Of a stretch of 64,000 nucleotides of DNA, positions 1-7,651 are shown in pieces. The notes beneath the pieces were generated by a model that ran no database searches, was not told the DNA's origin, and worked only from the letters and a program-made list of their open reading frames with translations. This DNA comes from AC-32 sp963719275 (lineage in GTDB: Bacteria > Actinomycetota > Thermoleophilia > Gaiellales > Gaiellaceae). Position numbers and translations under genes: made by a program. The stretch spans positions 25,194 to 89,193 of the forward strand of contig CAVRBT010000021.1 in the NCBI GenBank assembly GCA_963719275.1, read 5' to 3'. The stretch's first letter is position 1; each line of letters opens with the position of its first letter.

Positions 1-387
1 CGGTGCCCGCTCATGCGCCTGCCGGAGCGCGAGGATCCCCCAGATCGTCGAGTTCACCGTTGGGCCGATCCGGCCGTTCGGCTGCTGCGCTGCGCGAATC
101 CGGGCCAGGAGCCGCACCGGCTTGCGCCCGAGCGCCGCCTCGGCCGTCGCGACGAGCTCGACGTCGGTGAGCTCCGGCAGGCCGCTCTCGTGCGAGGCGA
201 GGTAGTCGAGCGCGTTGCCGGTCGAAGCCCCGGACGCGCGGAGGCCGAGCGCCGCCCACGCGGTCAGCAGCGGCCCGGGCGAGCCCCCTGGCTCGGCAAA
301 GGCGCCGCTCGGTGCCTGGTGCGCCTGCATGAAGCCGACCGGTGTCGCCGCGGCGACCGCGGTTGCGAGGAAAAGCCTCAGGCCCAC
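1..387 (-). CDS. Secreted alpha/alpha-toroid (prenyltransferase/squalene-cyclase repeat) protein, partial
   Basis: The frame opens with GTG at 387, overlaps the end of the S-component gene, and runs off the left edge (129 codons seen). It starts with a short signal-like segment (LRLFLATAVAAATPVGF) followed by helical repeats of the type found in terpene cyclases and in the alpha domain of intrinsic factor/transcobalamin: GPLLTAWAALGLRASG, LDYLASHESG and TVNSTIWGILALRQ. It is the last visible gene of the riboswitch-led ECF operon, so I infer a secreted ligand-binding role, possibly cobalamin, rather than prenyl transfer. The C-terminus is missing, so a DUF4430 domain further on cannot be excluded. 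Confidence 0.7.
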   Translation of the reverse strand, partial: MGLRLFLATAVAAATPVGFMQAHQAPSGAFAEPGGSPGPLLTAWAALGLRASGASTGNALDYLASHESGLPELTDVELVATAEAALGRKPVRLLARIRAAQQPNGRIGPTVNSTIWGILALRQAHERAP

Positions 388-1061
388 ACGACCACCGCCT
401 TCAGCCGGCGCGCGTAGCGCTCCAGCAGACGCCTCAGCTCCGGGCCGACGGCCAGCGCGAGCACAAAGTTCCCGGTCGCGTGCGCCACGTCGAAGGAAAG
501 GCCGCGCATGTACAGCGCCGTGAACGCCTGCCAGGTGTGGGGGTAGAAGCTGAGCCATTCCCAGAAGTCCATGACCGCGTCGAATGCGAAGCCGAGCGCG
601 AAGCACGTCACGGCGAGCGGCACCCGCCGGCGCAGCAGCGGCGCGGCGAGGCCGCCGAGCAGGCCGCAGCTGCCCCACGCGAGCATCTGCCACGGCGTGT
701 ACGCGCCCTGGCCGAGGTAGAAGTTCGAGACGAGCGCAGCCAGGGCGCCGACGGTCATGCCGGCGCGTGGGCCGAGCGCGACGCCGGCGACGACCGCTAT
801 CACCGTGACCGGCTGGACGTTCGGGATCGCGGCGAACAGGACGCGCCCGGCCGCTGCGGCCGCACCGAGGGTCGCCACCAGGGCGAGCTCCTTGCTCGAT
901 CCCGGGCCGCTCTCCAGCCAGGCGCCGCCCGCGACGATGAGCGCGCCGGCGACGAGCAGCAGCGCCAGCGCCGCGTGGTCGGGCGAGACCGCCGTCCACG
1001 CCGCCGCGCCGAGCGCAGCGGCCAGTGCACCGATCCCGGCGAGCGTGGGAGGGCTAGGCAA
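378..1061 (-). CDS. ECF transporter S component, putative cobalamin type
   Basis: 227-residue membrane protein with about six hydrophobic segments (for example LALLLVAGALIVAGGAWL and VTVIAVVAGVALGPRAGMTVGALAALVSN, quoted as two partly overlapping helices). The small size, the glycine/alanine-rich helices and the position directly after the ECF ATPase gene identify it as a substrate-binding S component. The start is TTG, overlapping the end of the ATPase gene, which implies translational coupling. Cobalamin as substrate is inferred from the riboswitch at 4370-4520 and the DUF4430 neighbours; the sequence alone does not prove it. Confidence 0.75.
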   Translation of the reverse strand: MPSPPTLAGIGALAAALGAAAWTAVSPDHAALALLLVAGALIVAGGAWLESGPGSSKELALVATLGAAAAAGRVLFAAIPNVQPVTVIAVVAGVALGPRAGMTVGALAALVSNFYLGQGAYTPWQMLAWGSCGLLGGLAAPLLRRRVPLAVTCFALGFAFDAVMDFWEWLSFYPHTWQAFTALYMRGLSFDVAHATGNFVLALAVGPELRRLLERYARRLKAVVVWA

Positions 1062-2364
1062 CGGCCTTCTCCCGTTCCGGGGCCATCGAGACGTAGCGGT
1101 CGGCGACCTCGGAGGCGAAGACGAGGTCGTTGGTCACGACGAGCGTCGCGCGTCCCGGCGCCCGCGCCCGCAGGAGCGCGGCGAGCTGGTCCTTCCGTGG
1201 CGGGTCGACCCCGCGCGTCGGCTCGTCGAGCACGAGCAGGTCAGGCTCGGCGACGAGCACCGACGCAAGCGCCAGCCGTTCGCGCTCGCCGCTCGAGAGG
1301 TCGCGCGGGTGCCGGGCCTCGAGCCCCGCCAGGCCGACCGAGGCGAGGGCGCGGCGGGCACCCGCGAGGTCGCCGTCGACCGCCAGCGCCACCTCTTCGT
1401 CGGCACGCTCGCGCACGAGGTAGCGGCCGGGGTCCTGCGAGAGGTAACAGGCGCGGCCGGTGCGCTCGACGTGGCCTGAACTCGGTTCGAGCAGCCCCGC
1501 GGCGAGCTTTGCCAGGGTCGTCTTCCCGGACCCGTTCGGGCCGACGAGGGCGACGATCTCGCCGCGCCCGACTCGGAGGCTCGCGTCCTGAACGGCCGGC
1601 ACCGTGCCGTAGGCGAACGACACGCGTTCGAGCGTGCAGACGGCTTCGCCGCTCGGCTCGGCCCGCGGAAGCTCGGCCTCGCGCGGCCGCCAGGCCTCGG
1701 GGAGCTCGAAACCGAGACGCCCGTCCTCGAGGAAGAGCACGCGGTCGCAGGCGTCGAGCACCCGCTCGGGGCGCTGCTCGGAGAGCACGACCGCCGCGCC
1801 GCTCTCCCGCGCGAGCTCGATCGCCGCCGCGGCACCCTCGGGGTCGAGCTGTGAAGTCGGCTCGTCGAGCAGCAGCAGCCGCGGCCGCAGCGCGAGCACC
1901 GACGCGAGGCAGACGCGCTGAAGCTCGCCGCCCGAGAGCTCGGAGACCGGCCGCTCGGCGAGGTGTGCGGCACCGACCGCGGCCAGCGCCTCGACGGCCC
2001 GCGGGCCGATCTCCACCGGAGGCGTGCCGAGGTTCTCGAGCCCGAATGCGACCTCGTTCGCCACCCGCGTGAACACCACCTGATCCTCCGGATCCTGGAA
2101 GAGCGTCGCCACGGTTCCGGCCAGGTCGGCCGGGCGGCTGCGGCAGGTGTCGAGCCCGCCGACCTGCACGCGCCCGGAGAAGCGCCCGCCGTGGAAGTGC
2201 GGCACGAGCCCGGCGAGCGCGCGCAACAGGGTCGACTTCCCGCCGCCGGACGGCCCGAGCAGCGCCATGACCTCGCCCGGCTGGAGCTCGAGCGACACGT
2301 CGCGCAGCGCCTGGTGTGCCTCCGGGTAAGCGAACGACAGGTGCTCGACGCGCGCTAGAGCCAT
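1054..2364 (-). CDS. ECF/cobalt-type ABC transporter, fused double ATPase
   Basis: 436 residues with two complete nucleotide-binding domains in tandem, equivalent to EcfA plus EcfA'. Domain 1 has Walker A GPSGGGKST, signature LSGGELQRV and Walker B LLLLDEPTSQLD. Domain 2 has Walker A GPNGSGKTT, signature LSSGERERL and Walker B LLVLDEPTRGVD. ATG at 2364 overlaps the stop of the EcfT gene; the open frame extends further upstream, but that part is out-of-frame reading of ecfT. It energises vitamin uptake through EcfT and the S component. Confidence 0.9.
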   Translation of the reverse strand: MALARVEHLSFAYPEAHQALRDVSLELQPGEVMALLGPSGGGKSTLLRALAGLVPHFHGGRFSGRVQVGGLDTCRSRPADLAGTVATLFQDPEDQVVFTRVANEVAFGLENLGTPPVEIGPRAVEALAAVGAAHLAERPVSELSGGELQRVCLASVLALRPRLLLLDEPTSQLDPEGAAAAIELARESGAAVVLSEQRPERVLDACDRVLFLEDGRLGFELPEAWRPREAELPRAEPSGEAVCTLERVSFAYGTVPAVQDASLRVGRGEIVALVGPNGSGKTTLAKLAAGLLEPSSGHVERTGRACYLSQDPGRYLVRERADEEVALAVDGDLAGARRALASVGLAGLEARHPRDLSSGERERLALASVLVAEPDLLVLDEPTRGVDPPRKDQLAALLRARAPGRATLVVTNDLVFASEVADRYVSMAPEREKAVA

Positions 2365-3053
2365 AGCGCTCCGATCGCCACGATCAGCGCCGAGCCGGCG
2401 AGCGCGGCCCGCTCGGCGAGACCCCACGGCGACTGCAGCGCACGCGTCGCCCCGGGGCGGCCGTAGCCGCGCGTCTCCATCGCCTCCGCGAGGTTCAGCG
2501 ACCGCTCCAGCGAGCCGGCCAGCAGCGGCACGAGCATGCGTCCGCGGCCGCGGACGCCCGTGACCTCCACCCCGCGCCCGCGCAGCGCCTCGACAAGGCC
2601 GGCCGCGTCGCGCTCGAGGGTCGGCACGAGCCGCGTCGCGAGCGCGATCGCGAGCACCGAGCGACGGGCGAAGCGCGCCGACTGGACGAGTCGGTCGTGG
2701 TCGAGCAGCAGCGCGTAGGCGGCAAACGCGAGCGCCACCGCCGTCAGCCGCAGTCCCTGGAGGAGCCCGTTGTGGAGCTCCTCCCGCGTCACGTCGAGCC
2801 GGCCGAGCACCGGCACCGTCGGGCCGCTCCAGATGACGTGCCATCCGACCGAAGCCACGAACGGCGTCACCACGAACACGGCCAGACCCGACAGCAGCGC
2901 CCCGGCCAGGTACAGCTTCCGTCGCCCACGCGGGCCGAACAGGCAGACGACGAACAGCACCGCGGCGATCACGGCCACCGACGCGAGACGGTCGGCGAGC
3001 AGCGCCGCCGCCGCGAGTGCCGCGAGCAGGGCAGCTGCAGGCGCAGGGCTCAC
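2355..3053 (-). CDS. ECF transporter transmembrane subunit (EcfT/CbiQ family)
   Basis: 232-residue membrane protein starting VSPAPAAALLAALAAAALL. Both hallmark Ala-Arg-Gly-type coupling motifs are present: EALRGRG and EAMETRGYGRPG, which contact the two ATPase domains. GTG at 3053 forms a GTGA overlap with the stop of the DUF4430 gene in another frame, so I place the start here. The frame stays open upstream to 3704, making an apparent lipoprotein-EcfT fusion; I attribute that to a frameshift in the upstream gene (see findings). Confidence 0.85.
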   Translation of the reverse strand: MSPAPAAALLAALAAAALLADRLASVAVIAAVLFVVCLFGPRGRRKLYLAGALLSGLAVFVVTPFVASVGWHVIWSGPTVPVLGRLDVTREELHNGLLQGLRLTAVALAFAAYALLLDHDRLVQSARFARRSVLAIALATRLVPTLERDAAGLVEALRGRGVEVTGVRGRGRMLVPLLAGSLERSLNLAEAMETRGYGRPGATRALQSPWGLAERAALAGSALIVAIGALWL

Positions 3054-3704
3054 GGCAGCGCGTACCGGTAGCGGGCCAGCGAGGGTGAGGCGAGCAGCCG
3101 GCGCGCAAAGGCCGCCGCGACCACGTACCGGACCGGCGACCCGGGGCCCGGGCCGACGCAGCTCGACGCGGAGACGTGGCCTCGACGAGGCCACGACGTC
3201 GACGACGTTCTCGTCCCGCGGCGCCGATCTACCCAGGCGGCCGTGGACGAGCCGCGCAATGCGCCACCCCAGGACGCGGTCGGCCGACCGTACCACCACC
3301 CGGCGCCTCCGCCCGTCGTAGCCGTGCAGCAGCGGCTCGGGAAACGCTCCGGCGATCACCGAGTCGTCGAGCGGGTCACGCCACGAGCGGTAGTCCCACC
3401 AGACGACGTCGCCGTTTCGCAGGCGGTAGTCCGCGGCGCTGCGGTCGGCGAGGTACCCGTTGACGTAGTAGAACCACGCGCGCTGTCCGTGCTCCTCGAC
3501 GCCGTCGACCTCACGCACGTAGCGGCCGCTGAAGCGCGTCCTCACGTCGGCGACGCGGTCGAGCGCCTGCACCGCCGACTCGCCGGGCGGCACCTTCGCG
3601 CTATGCAGCACAACCGCCCCGCGGTCGCGCGTGACCCAGACGGTCGCGCTGCCCGAGCTGCTCGACGCGGAGCTGCAACCCGCGAGCGCGACCGCCAGAG
3701 TCAT
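3050..3704 (-). CDS. DUF4430 (transcobalamin-like) lipoprotein, frameshifted
   Basis: The N-terminal part has a lipoprotein signal (LAVALAGCSS, Cys as lipid anchor) and a DUF4430 domain with the usual FYYVNGYLAD...LRNGDVVWWDYRSW pattern, which resembles the beta domain of transcobalamins. The C-terminal part (GPGSPVRYVVAAAFARR...YRYALP) is in another frame and ends with TGA at 3052-3050. Removing one C/G from the G4 run at 3143-3146 joins the two halves into one protein of about 218 residues. ATG 3704 gives a signal peptide with no basic residue; an in-frame CTG at 3725 (LFRQALL...) would supply one. Role inferred: surface capture of cobalamin or a related ligand for the ECF transporter. Confidence 0.7.
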
Positions 3705-3734
3705 AAGGAGGGCTTGACGAAACAGTGTCGAGCC

Positions 3735-4334
3735 TCACCGCAGCGCGTTCGACCGGACCGCTCCCTTGAGCGTCCCGGTCACGAGGCCGCGGTGCCGGCC
3801 GACGCACGCGGAGCCGCTTCGAGCGGGGATGCTCCGCCCGTCGACGTGCAGCCGCGCCCCGCGCGCCACCGTCGCCTTGCCCGCGTCGTTCTGCGAGACC
3901 ACGCGGTAGCACCCGCGCTTCGCGGCGGCGCGCAGCGAGAGTGTCGGCGGCCCGCCCGAGGGCCCGAAGGTCGCCCAGTACCAGAGCACGTGGTCGCCGG
4001 CCTTCAGCTGCACGGCGTCCGCGCCGACCGGCGGCGAGACCCCGTTCACCTTGAAGACCCAGCCCGTCGACGCGCCGGCGACATAGCGGCCAATCTGGTC
4101 GACATACGGCCCGAACGAGGTGGCCGTCACGTGGTAGTAGAACTCGCCGGCGGCGCTGGCCGACTCGAGCGCGTCGAGCGCGTTCACGCCGACCGAGAGC
4201 GACGGCTCGGTGGGGCCGTAGATGGTGCGGGTCTTGCCCTCCACGCGCACGTGCACGCGCAGGGCGAAAGCCGCGGGGACGACGAGGAGTGCCGCCACGA
4301 GGGCGGCCACGAGGGTGCAGAGACGCCGTGACAC
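3735..4334 (-). CDS. Secreted DUF4430 domain protein, first gene of B12-riboswitch operon
   Basis: 199 residues: signal peptide (RRLCTLVAALVAALLVVPAAFA), then a DUF4430 domain at about residues 35-115 (GVNALDALESA, WVFKVNGVSPPVGADAVQLKAGDHVLWYW shown as two conserved strands) and a short C-terminal extension with two Cys. GTG at 4334 is chosen because CCTCC at 4339-4343 provides a GGAGG ribosome-binding site 4 nt upstream. DUF4430 corresponds to the C-terminal beta domain of transcobalamin/intrinsic factor. Lying directly downstream of a cobalamin riboswitch supports a role in binding extracellular corrinoid. Confidence 0.8.
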   Translation of the reverse strand: MSRRLCTLVAALVAALLVVPAAFALRVHVRVEGKTRTIYGPTEPSLSVGVNALDALESASAAGEFYYHVTATSFGPYVDQIGRYVAGASTGWVFKVNGVSPPVGADAVQLKAGDHVLWYWATFGPSGGPPTLSLRAAAKRGCYRVVSQNDAGKATVARGARLHVDGRSIPARSGSACVGRHRGLVTGTLKGAVRSNALR

Positions 4335-4369
4335 GAATCCTCCTTCCGCGAGGGGTTCGGGTTCGTGGC

Positions 4370-4520
4370 GGGCGGCAGGTCTTCTGACTCGGGGCTCCCT
4401 CCGGCGCCGCCTTCCCGGCCCGGCGGGCCAGTGGCACTTCGGCGCGGGAGCGTCTCCCCTCACAGCGGCGGGACCGTCCCGGACTCGCACCGGGTTCCCT
4501 CACCGCTCGCCTTTCGGCCG
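4370..4520 (-). promoter_or_regulatory. Cobalamin (AdoCbl-type) riboswitch
   Basis: Read on the minus strand, the region contains the conserved elements of the family in the right order: GGGAACCCGGTGCGAGTC, CGGTCCCGCCGCTGT, AAGTGCCACTGG, GGGAAGGCGGC, and the B12 box GAGTCAGAAGACCTGCC at about 4374-4390. The aptamer ends about 36 nt before the GTG of the DUF4430 gene. With no obvious terminator between aptamer and start, control is probably by ribosome-site access. It should repress the six-gene uptake operon when B12 is plentiful. Confidence 0.92.
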
Positions 4521-4538
4521 GAGCCTACCATTGGCCTC

Positions 4539-4910
4539 GTGCGGCTCCAACGCGTGCTTTGGCTGTGGGGTCCCGTCGTCCTCTGGGCGGCGGTGATCTT
4601 CGCGCTCTCGTCGGTTCCGGACCTCGGGACCGGCCTCGGCACCTGGGACGTCCTCCTGCGGAAGTGCGCCCACGCCTCCGAGTACGCGGTGCTATCGCTC
4701 CTGCTCTACCGCGCGCTCGGGCGCGAGCTCCAGGCGTTCCTCGTCGGCTTCGCCTACGCGGTCACGGACGAGGTGCACCAGGCATTCGTGACGGGCCGCC
4801 ACGCGTCGCCGTTCGACGTCGCGATGGACGCGGCCGGGCTGGCACTCGGCCTGCTCCTGCTGCACGCCGCGAGACGCCGGTGGCCGTCCGTACAATCGCA
4901 GCGTGGCTGA
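4539..4910 (+). CDS. VanZ-like membrane protein
   Basis: 123 residues with four hydrophobic segments and the VanZ-family signature KCAHASEYAVLS...TDEVHQAFV..R..S..DV..D..G. GTG 4539 is chosen because TACCAT lies exactly 7 nt upstream, as expected for a leaderless transcript; the longer open frame from 4365 would run through the riboswitch. The gene is divergent from the B12 operon. Function unknown beyond family membership; VanZ itself lowers teicoplanin susceptibility, but most homologues are uncharacterised. Confidence 0.82.
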   Translation: MRLQRVLWLWGPVVLWAAVIFALSSVPDLGTGLGTWDVLLRKCAHASEYAVLSLLLYRALGRELQAFLVGFAYAVTDEVHQAFVTGRHASPFDVAMDAAGLALGLLLLHAARRRWPSVQSQRG

Positions 4911-5130
4911 CGGCAAGGCCTTCGACGATCGGCAATTCGACGCCGTGCTGGAGCGGCTCGACGCCCTGCGCGCCGAGCTGCAGCAGCTGAACCGCCGGCT
5001 CGACCACACCGAGGGCTACCTCGCCCTGGCGCAGGAGCTCCGCTCCCTCAACGAGTCGCTGCAGGCGCTCGCGTATGCCGCGCTCGGCCAACAGGGGCCA
5101 CAGGTCAGACGCCGTCGCTCCGCGGGTTGA
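4903..5130 (+). CDS. Small coiled-coil protein, unknown function
   Basis: 75 residues. The central part (VLERLDALRAELQQLNRRLD) has heptad spacing of leucines, predicting a coiled coil, and the tail is basic (VRRRRSAG). GTG 4903 overlaps the VanZ stop by 8 nt, and TACAAT sits 6 nt before the start, so it may also have its own leaderless promoter. No family recognised. It ends beside a double-hairpin repeat. Confidence 0.55.
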   Translation: MADGKAFDDRQFDAVLERLDALRAELQQLNRRLDHTEGYLALAQELRSLNESLQALAYAALGQQGPQVRRRRSAG

Positions 5131-5184
5131 GACGGCCGCTCGGGCCCGCAGGGCTCGCAGGTGCGCCGCCGCCGAACCGGTTAA

Positions 5185-5241
5185 AGACGGGCGCGCGGGC
5201 AAAGCCCGCACGCCCTCTATGTCGGCATCGCAAGCGACGCC
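5185..5241 (+). repeat. Double-hairpin (REP-like) element, copy 1
   Basis: After AGAC, stem 1 pairs 5189-5200 with 5204-5215 around an AAA loop (GGGCGCGCGGGC / GCCCGCACGCCC). Stem 2 is GGCATCGCAAGCGACGCC at 5224-5241. It sits between two convergent genes and touches the stop codon of the minus-strand gene at 5242, so it could end transcription from either side. Confidence 0.8.
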
Positions 5242-6339
5242 TTAGCGCGACAGCCTGTAGACCCGGCCGAGCCGCGGCGAGGCGGCGTACAGCTCGCCGC
5301 GCGCGTCCTCGCCGAAGGTCGACAGCCCGGGCAGCGCGTTCGCCTCGCGCCGCACGTCCGTTGCCCGCCCGCCGCGGACGCGCATGCTCCAGACCTCGCC
5401 GGTGTAGGCATCGCCGTAGACGTAGCGGCCGCGCGCGGCGGGCACGGCGTGGCCGCGGTAGACGTAGCCGCCGGTGACGAGGCACGCCTCGAGCGGATCG
5501 TCCTCGCGGTGCGGGTGGACGAAGACCGGGAAGACGAGCTCCCCCTGCTGGTTCAGGCGCGTCTGCTTGTAGGGCACCGCGCCCTCGTAGCGCGACCAGC
5601 CGTAGTTGGCGAGACGGCCGAGCTTCGCCCGCGGCCGGTAATCGAGCTCCTCCCACCGCTGCTCGCCGCGGTCGGCGAGGTAGAGGTCGCCGTTCGCACG
5701 GTCGAACGAGAAGCGCCACGGAAAGCGCAGCCCGTAGCCGACGACCTGCCAGCGGGCGCGCACACGGTCGACATCGCTCCTCAGCAGCTTGGCGTGCTTC
5801 GTCGAGAGCCTCTGGCCCCGGTTCCCAGGGTCACCGGCGTTGCCGCCGTCGCCGATGCTCACCCACAGCATGCCGTCGGGCCCGAACTGGAGCTGGCCGC
5901 CGCTGTGCCTGTCGTACGGCTGGCGGACGTAGAGCAGCTGCCGCAGCCGGCGAACGGCGCGCGCCCCGTCAGAGCGGTACTCGACCACGTGCGTGTCGCC
6001 TCGGTTGTCCGAGTAGGCCGCGTAGAAGCGGTGGTTCGCTGCGTAGCGCGGGTGGAAGGCGAGCGAGAAGAGACCTTGCTCCGGCCCCGTGCTCCCGACG
6101 AGGCCCTGGATGTCGAGGAACGGCTCGCGGCGAAGTCGGCCGCCGAGCAGGACGCGCACGATCCCGCGCTTCTGGGCCACGTACAGGCGGCCCGGCTCGC
6201 TCCGCGGCGCACCGATCCACCAGGCGCCGCGCAGGCCCGAGGCGAACGGCCGGAAGCGAAGCGCGTCCCGGTCGGCCTTCGCGGCCGCGAGCGGCACCGC
6301 GACCGCGCAGGCTGCGAGCAGCGCGGCGGCGATTTTCAC
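5242..6339 (-). CDS. Secreted glucose/sorbosone dehydrogenase-family beta-propeller protein
   Basis: 365 residues: signal peptide (VKIAAALLAACAVAVPLAAA) and a six-bladed propeller of the soluble PQQ glucose dehydrogenase family. Family landmarks include EQGLFSLAFHPRYAANHRFYAAYSDN, RHSGGQLQFGPDGMLWVSIGDGG, YGLRFPWRFSFD and GGYVYRG (each under 20 residues as key blocks). GTG 6339 is chosen because it starts the signal peptide. About 50% similar by eye to the gene at 6539-7651, so it is a tandem paralogue. Substrate and PQQ dependence are not determined by the sequence. Confidence 0.8.
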   Translation of the reverse strand: MKIAAALLAACAVAVPLAAAKADRDALRFRPFASGLRGAWWIGAPRSEPGRLYVAQKRGIVRVLLGGRLRREPFLDIQGLVGSTGPEQGLFSLAFHPRYAANHRFYAAYSDNRGDTHVVEYRSDGARAVRRLRQLLYVRQPYDRHSGGQLQFGPDGMLWVSIGDGGNAGDPGNRGQRLSTKHAKLLRSDVDRVRARWQVVGYGLRFPWRFSFDRANGDLYLADRGEQRWEELDYRPRAKLGRLANYGWSRYEGAVPYKQTRLNQQGELVFPVFVHPHREDDPLEACLVTGGYVYRGHAVPAARGRYVYGDAYTGEVWSMRVRGGRATDVRREANALPGLSTFGEDARGELYAASPRLGRVYRLSR

Positions 6340-6362
6340 GCCGCAAACGGTAGCGCGGCGCT

Positions 6363-6538
6363 GGAGGGCTTGGCGCAACTCCGCTCGTCGCCGGGGCGCG
6401 ATGGTCGTTCCGAGGCAAGGACGCAAACGCGTACGCGTTCTCGGATCACGTGAGGCTACGGGTGCGACTGCGTAACCCGGGCGGAGCCGGTGGCGAGCAG
6501 CGCGTTCCGGCGGCTCAGCGGTGTTTCGTCGAGTCCTC
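6363..6538 (-). repeat. Stem-enclosed intergenic element, family 1, copy A
   Basis: Lies between the two propeller genes, starting right after the TAG at 6541-6539 on the minus strand. Outer arms 6363-6385 and 6515-6537 pair over 23 positions (18 Watson-Crick, 3 G-U). Inside, 41 nt beginning TCGTCGCCGGGG at 6386 match copy B at 36 of 41 positions and include CGAGGCAAGGACGCA. The 21-nt block at 6493-6513 recurs exactly in copy C. An inner palindrome ACGCGTACGCGT follows the core. No coding potential seen. Confidence 0.75.
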
Positions 6539-7651
6539 CTAACGCGAGAGCTTGTAGACCGTGCCGTTGTCGAGCGAGGTCGCGTAGATCTCGCCCGCAG
6601 CGTCCTCGCCGAACGAGGAGAGCCCCGGGACCGTGAACGGCTCGCGGCGCGGGCCGGAGCGGAGCTTGCCGCCGCTGGAGCGGATGCTCCAGATCGTGCC
6701 CTCGCAGTAGTCGCCGTAGATGTAGCGGCCGCGGAAGGACGGGATCGCCCTGCCGCGGTAGACGTAGCCGCCGGTGATCGAGCAGCCCTGCGAGTGGCTG
6801 TAGACGGCGATCGGGAACACGAGCGTCCCGCGCCGGTTAACCCTCTGGCCGGAGGTGTAGCGCGAACGGCCCTCCCAGACGCGCCAGCCGTAGTTGTTCA
6901 GCACACGCTGCTGGCGAGGCGTCCGCACGTCGACCTCCTCGAACGCGTTCTGGCCGACGTCGCCGATGTAGAGGTCGCGCGTCTTGCGATCCCAGGTAAA
7001 GCGCCACGGGTTGCGTAGTCCGTAGCCGGCGACCTGCCAGTGCGCGCCGTGCTTGTAGACGTTCAGGCGCAGCAGCTTGCCGAGACGCGAGCTCAGGCTC
7101 TGCGCGTGGTTGTGCGGGTCGCCGCCCGAGCCGCCGTCGCCGGTCCCTGCGTAAAGGCGCCCGTCGGGGCCGAACTGCAGCTGGCCGCCGTCGTGGTTGC
7201 TGAACTCTCGGTGGTTCACCCGGAGCAGCGACTTGGCCGTCGAGGGCAGTCCAACGGTGCCGTTGGAGCGGAACTCGTAAACGCGCACGTCTCCGGTGTT
7301 GTCGTTGAAGTAGACGAAGAAGCGGTGGTTCTTTGCGTACCGCGGGTGGAACGCGACCGAGAGCAGCCCCTGCTCGCCCCCGCTGCGGACGCGGCTGCGG
7401 ATGTCGAGGAACGGCTGCGCGCGCAGCCTCCCGTTCACGACGACGCGTATCACGCCCGCCTGCTCGACGACGTACAGCTTCCCGGGCTCGCTCCGCGGCT
7501 GGGCGACGTAGACCGGCGAGTCGAGGCCGGAGACGAACGGGCGCATGCCCAGCTGCTCGCGCTGCTGCTTGGCAGGCGAGGAGCTCTGGCCGCAGGCGGC
7601 GCCCGGCAGCGCCACCGCGACGACCGCGGCGATGACCCCTAGCGCTCGCAT
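6539..7651 (-). CDS. Glucose/sorbosone dehydrogenase-family lipoprotein
   Basis: 370 residues. The N-terminus MRALGVIAAVVAVALPGAACGQSS carries a lipobox (PGAAC), so it is probably anchored outside the membrane. The propeller shows EQGLLSVAFHPRYAKNH, NHDGGQLQFGPDGRLYAGTGDGG, YGLRNPWRFTWD and GGYVYRG. In soluble PQQ-GDH the His of the HxGG-type block is catalytic; here NHDGGQ is present. ATG 7651 overlaps the TGA of the RCK gene (TGATG), so it may be co-translated with the trkA-like pair. It is paralogous to the downstream gene. Confidence 0.82.
   Translation of the reverse strand: MRALGVIAAVVAVALPGAACGQSSSPAKQQREQLGMRPFVSGLDSPVYVAQPRSEPGKLYVVEQAGVIRVVVNGRLRAQPFLDIRSRVRSGGEQGLLSVAFHPRYAKNHRFFVYFNDNTGDVRVYEFRSNGTVGLPSTAKSLLRVNHREFSNHDGGQLQFGPDGRLYAGTGDGGSGGDPHNHAQSLSSRLGKLLRLNVYKHGAHWQVAGYGLRNPWRFTWDRKTRDLYIGDVGQNAFEEVDVRTPRQQRVLNNYGWRVWEGRSRYTSGQRVNRRGTLVFPIAVYSHSQGCSITGGYVYRGRAIPSFRGRYIYGDYCEGTIWSIRSSGGKLRSGPRREPFTVPGLSSFGEDAAGEIYATSLDNGTVYKLSR

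Noticed and set aside
342..2072. Long arginine-rich open frame on the plus strand
   Set aside because: It mirrors the ECF ATPase and S-component genes; composition is typical of an antisense shadow in GC-rich DNA.
2355..3704. A DUF4430-EcfT fusion protein
   Set aside because: The lipoprotein C-terminus and a GTGA overlap exist in another frame, so two genes and a one-base shift explain it better.
6384..6440. A c-di-GMP riboswitch, because of GGACGCAAA-like sequence in element A
   Set aside because: The rest of the GEMM consensus is absent, copy B lacks the similarity, and the position is after stop codons.
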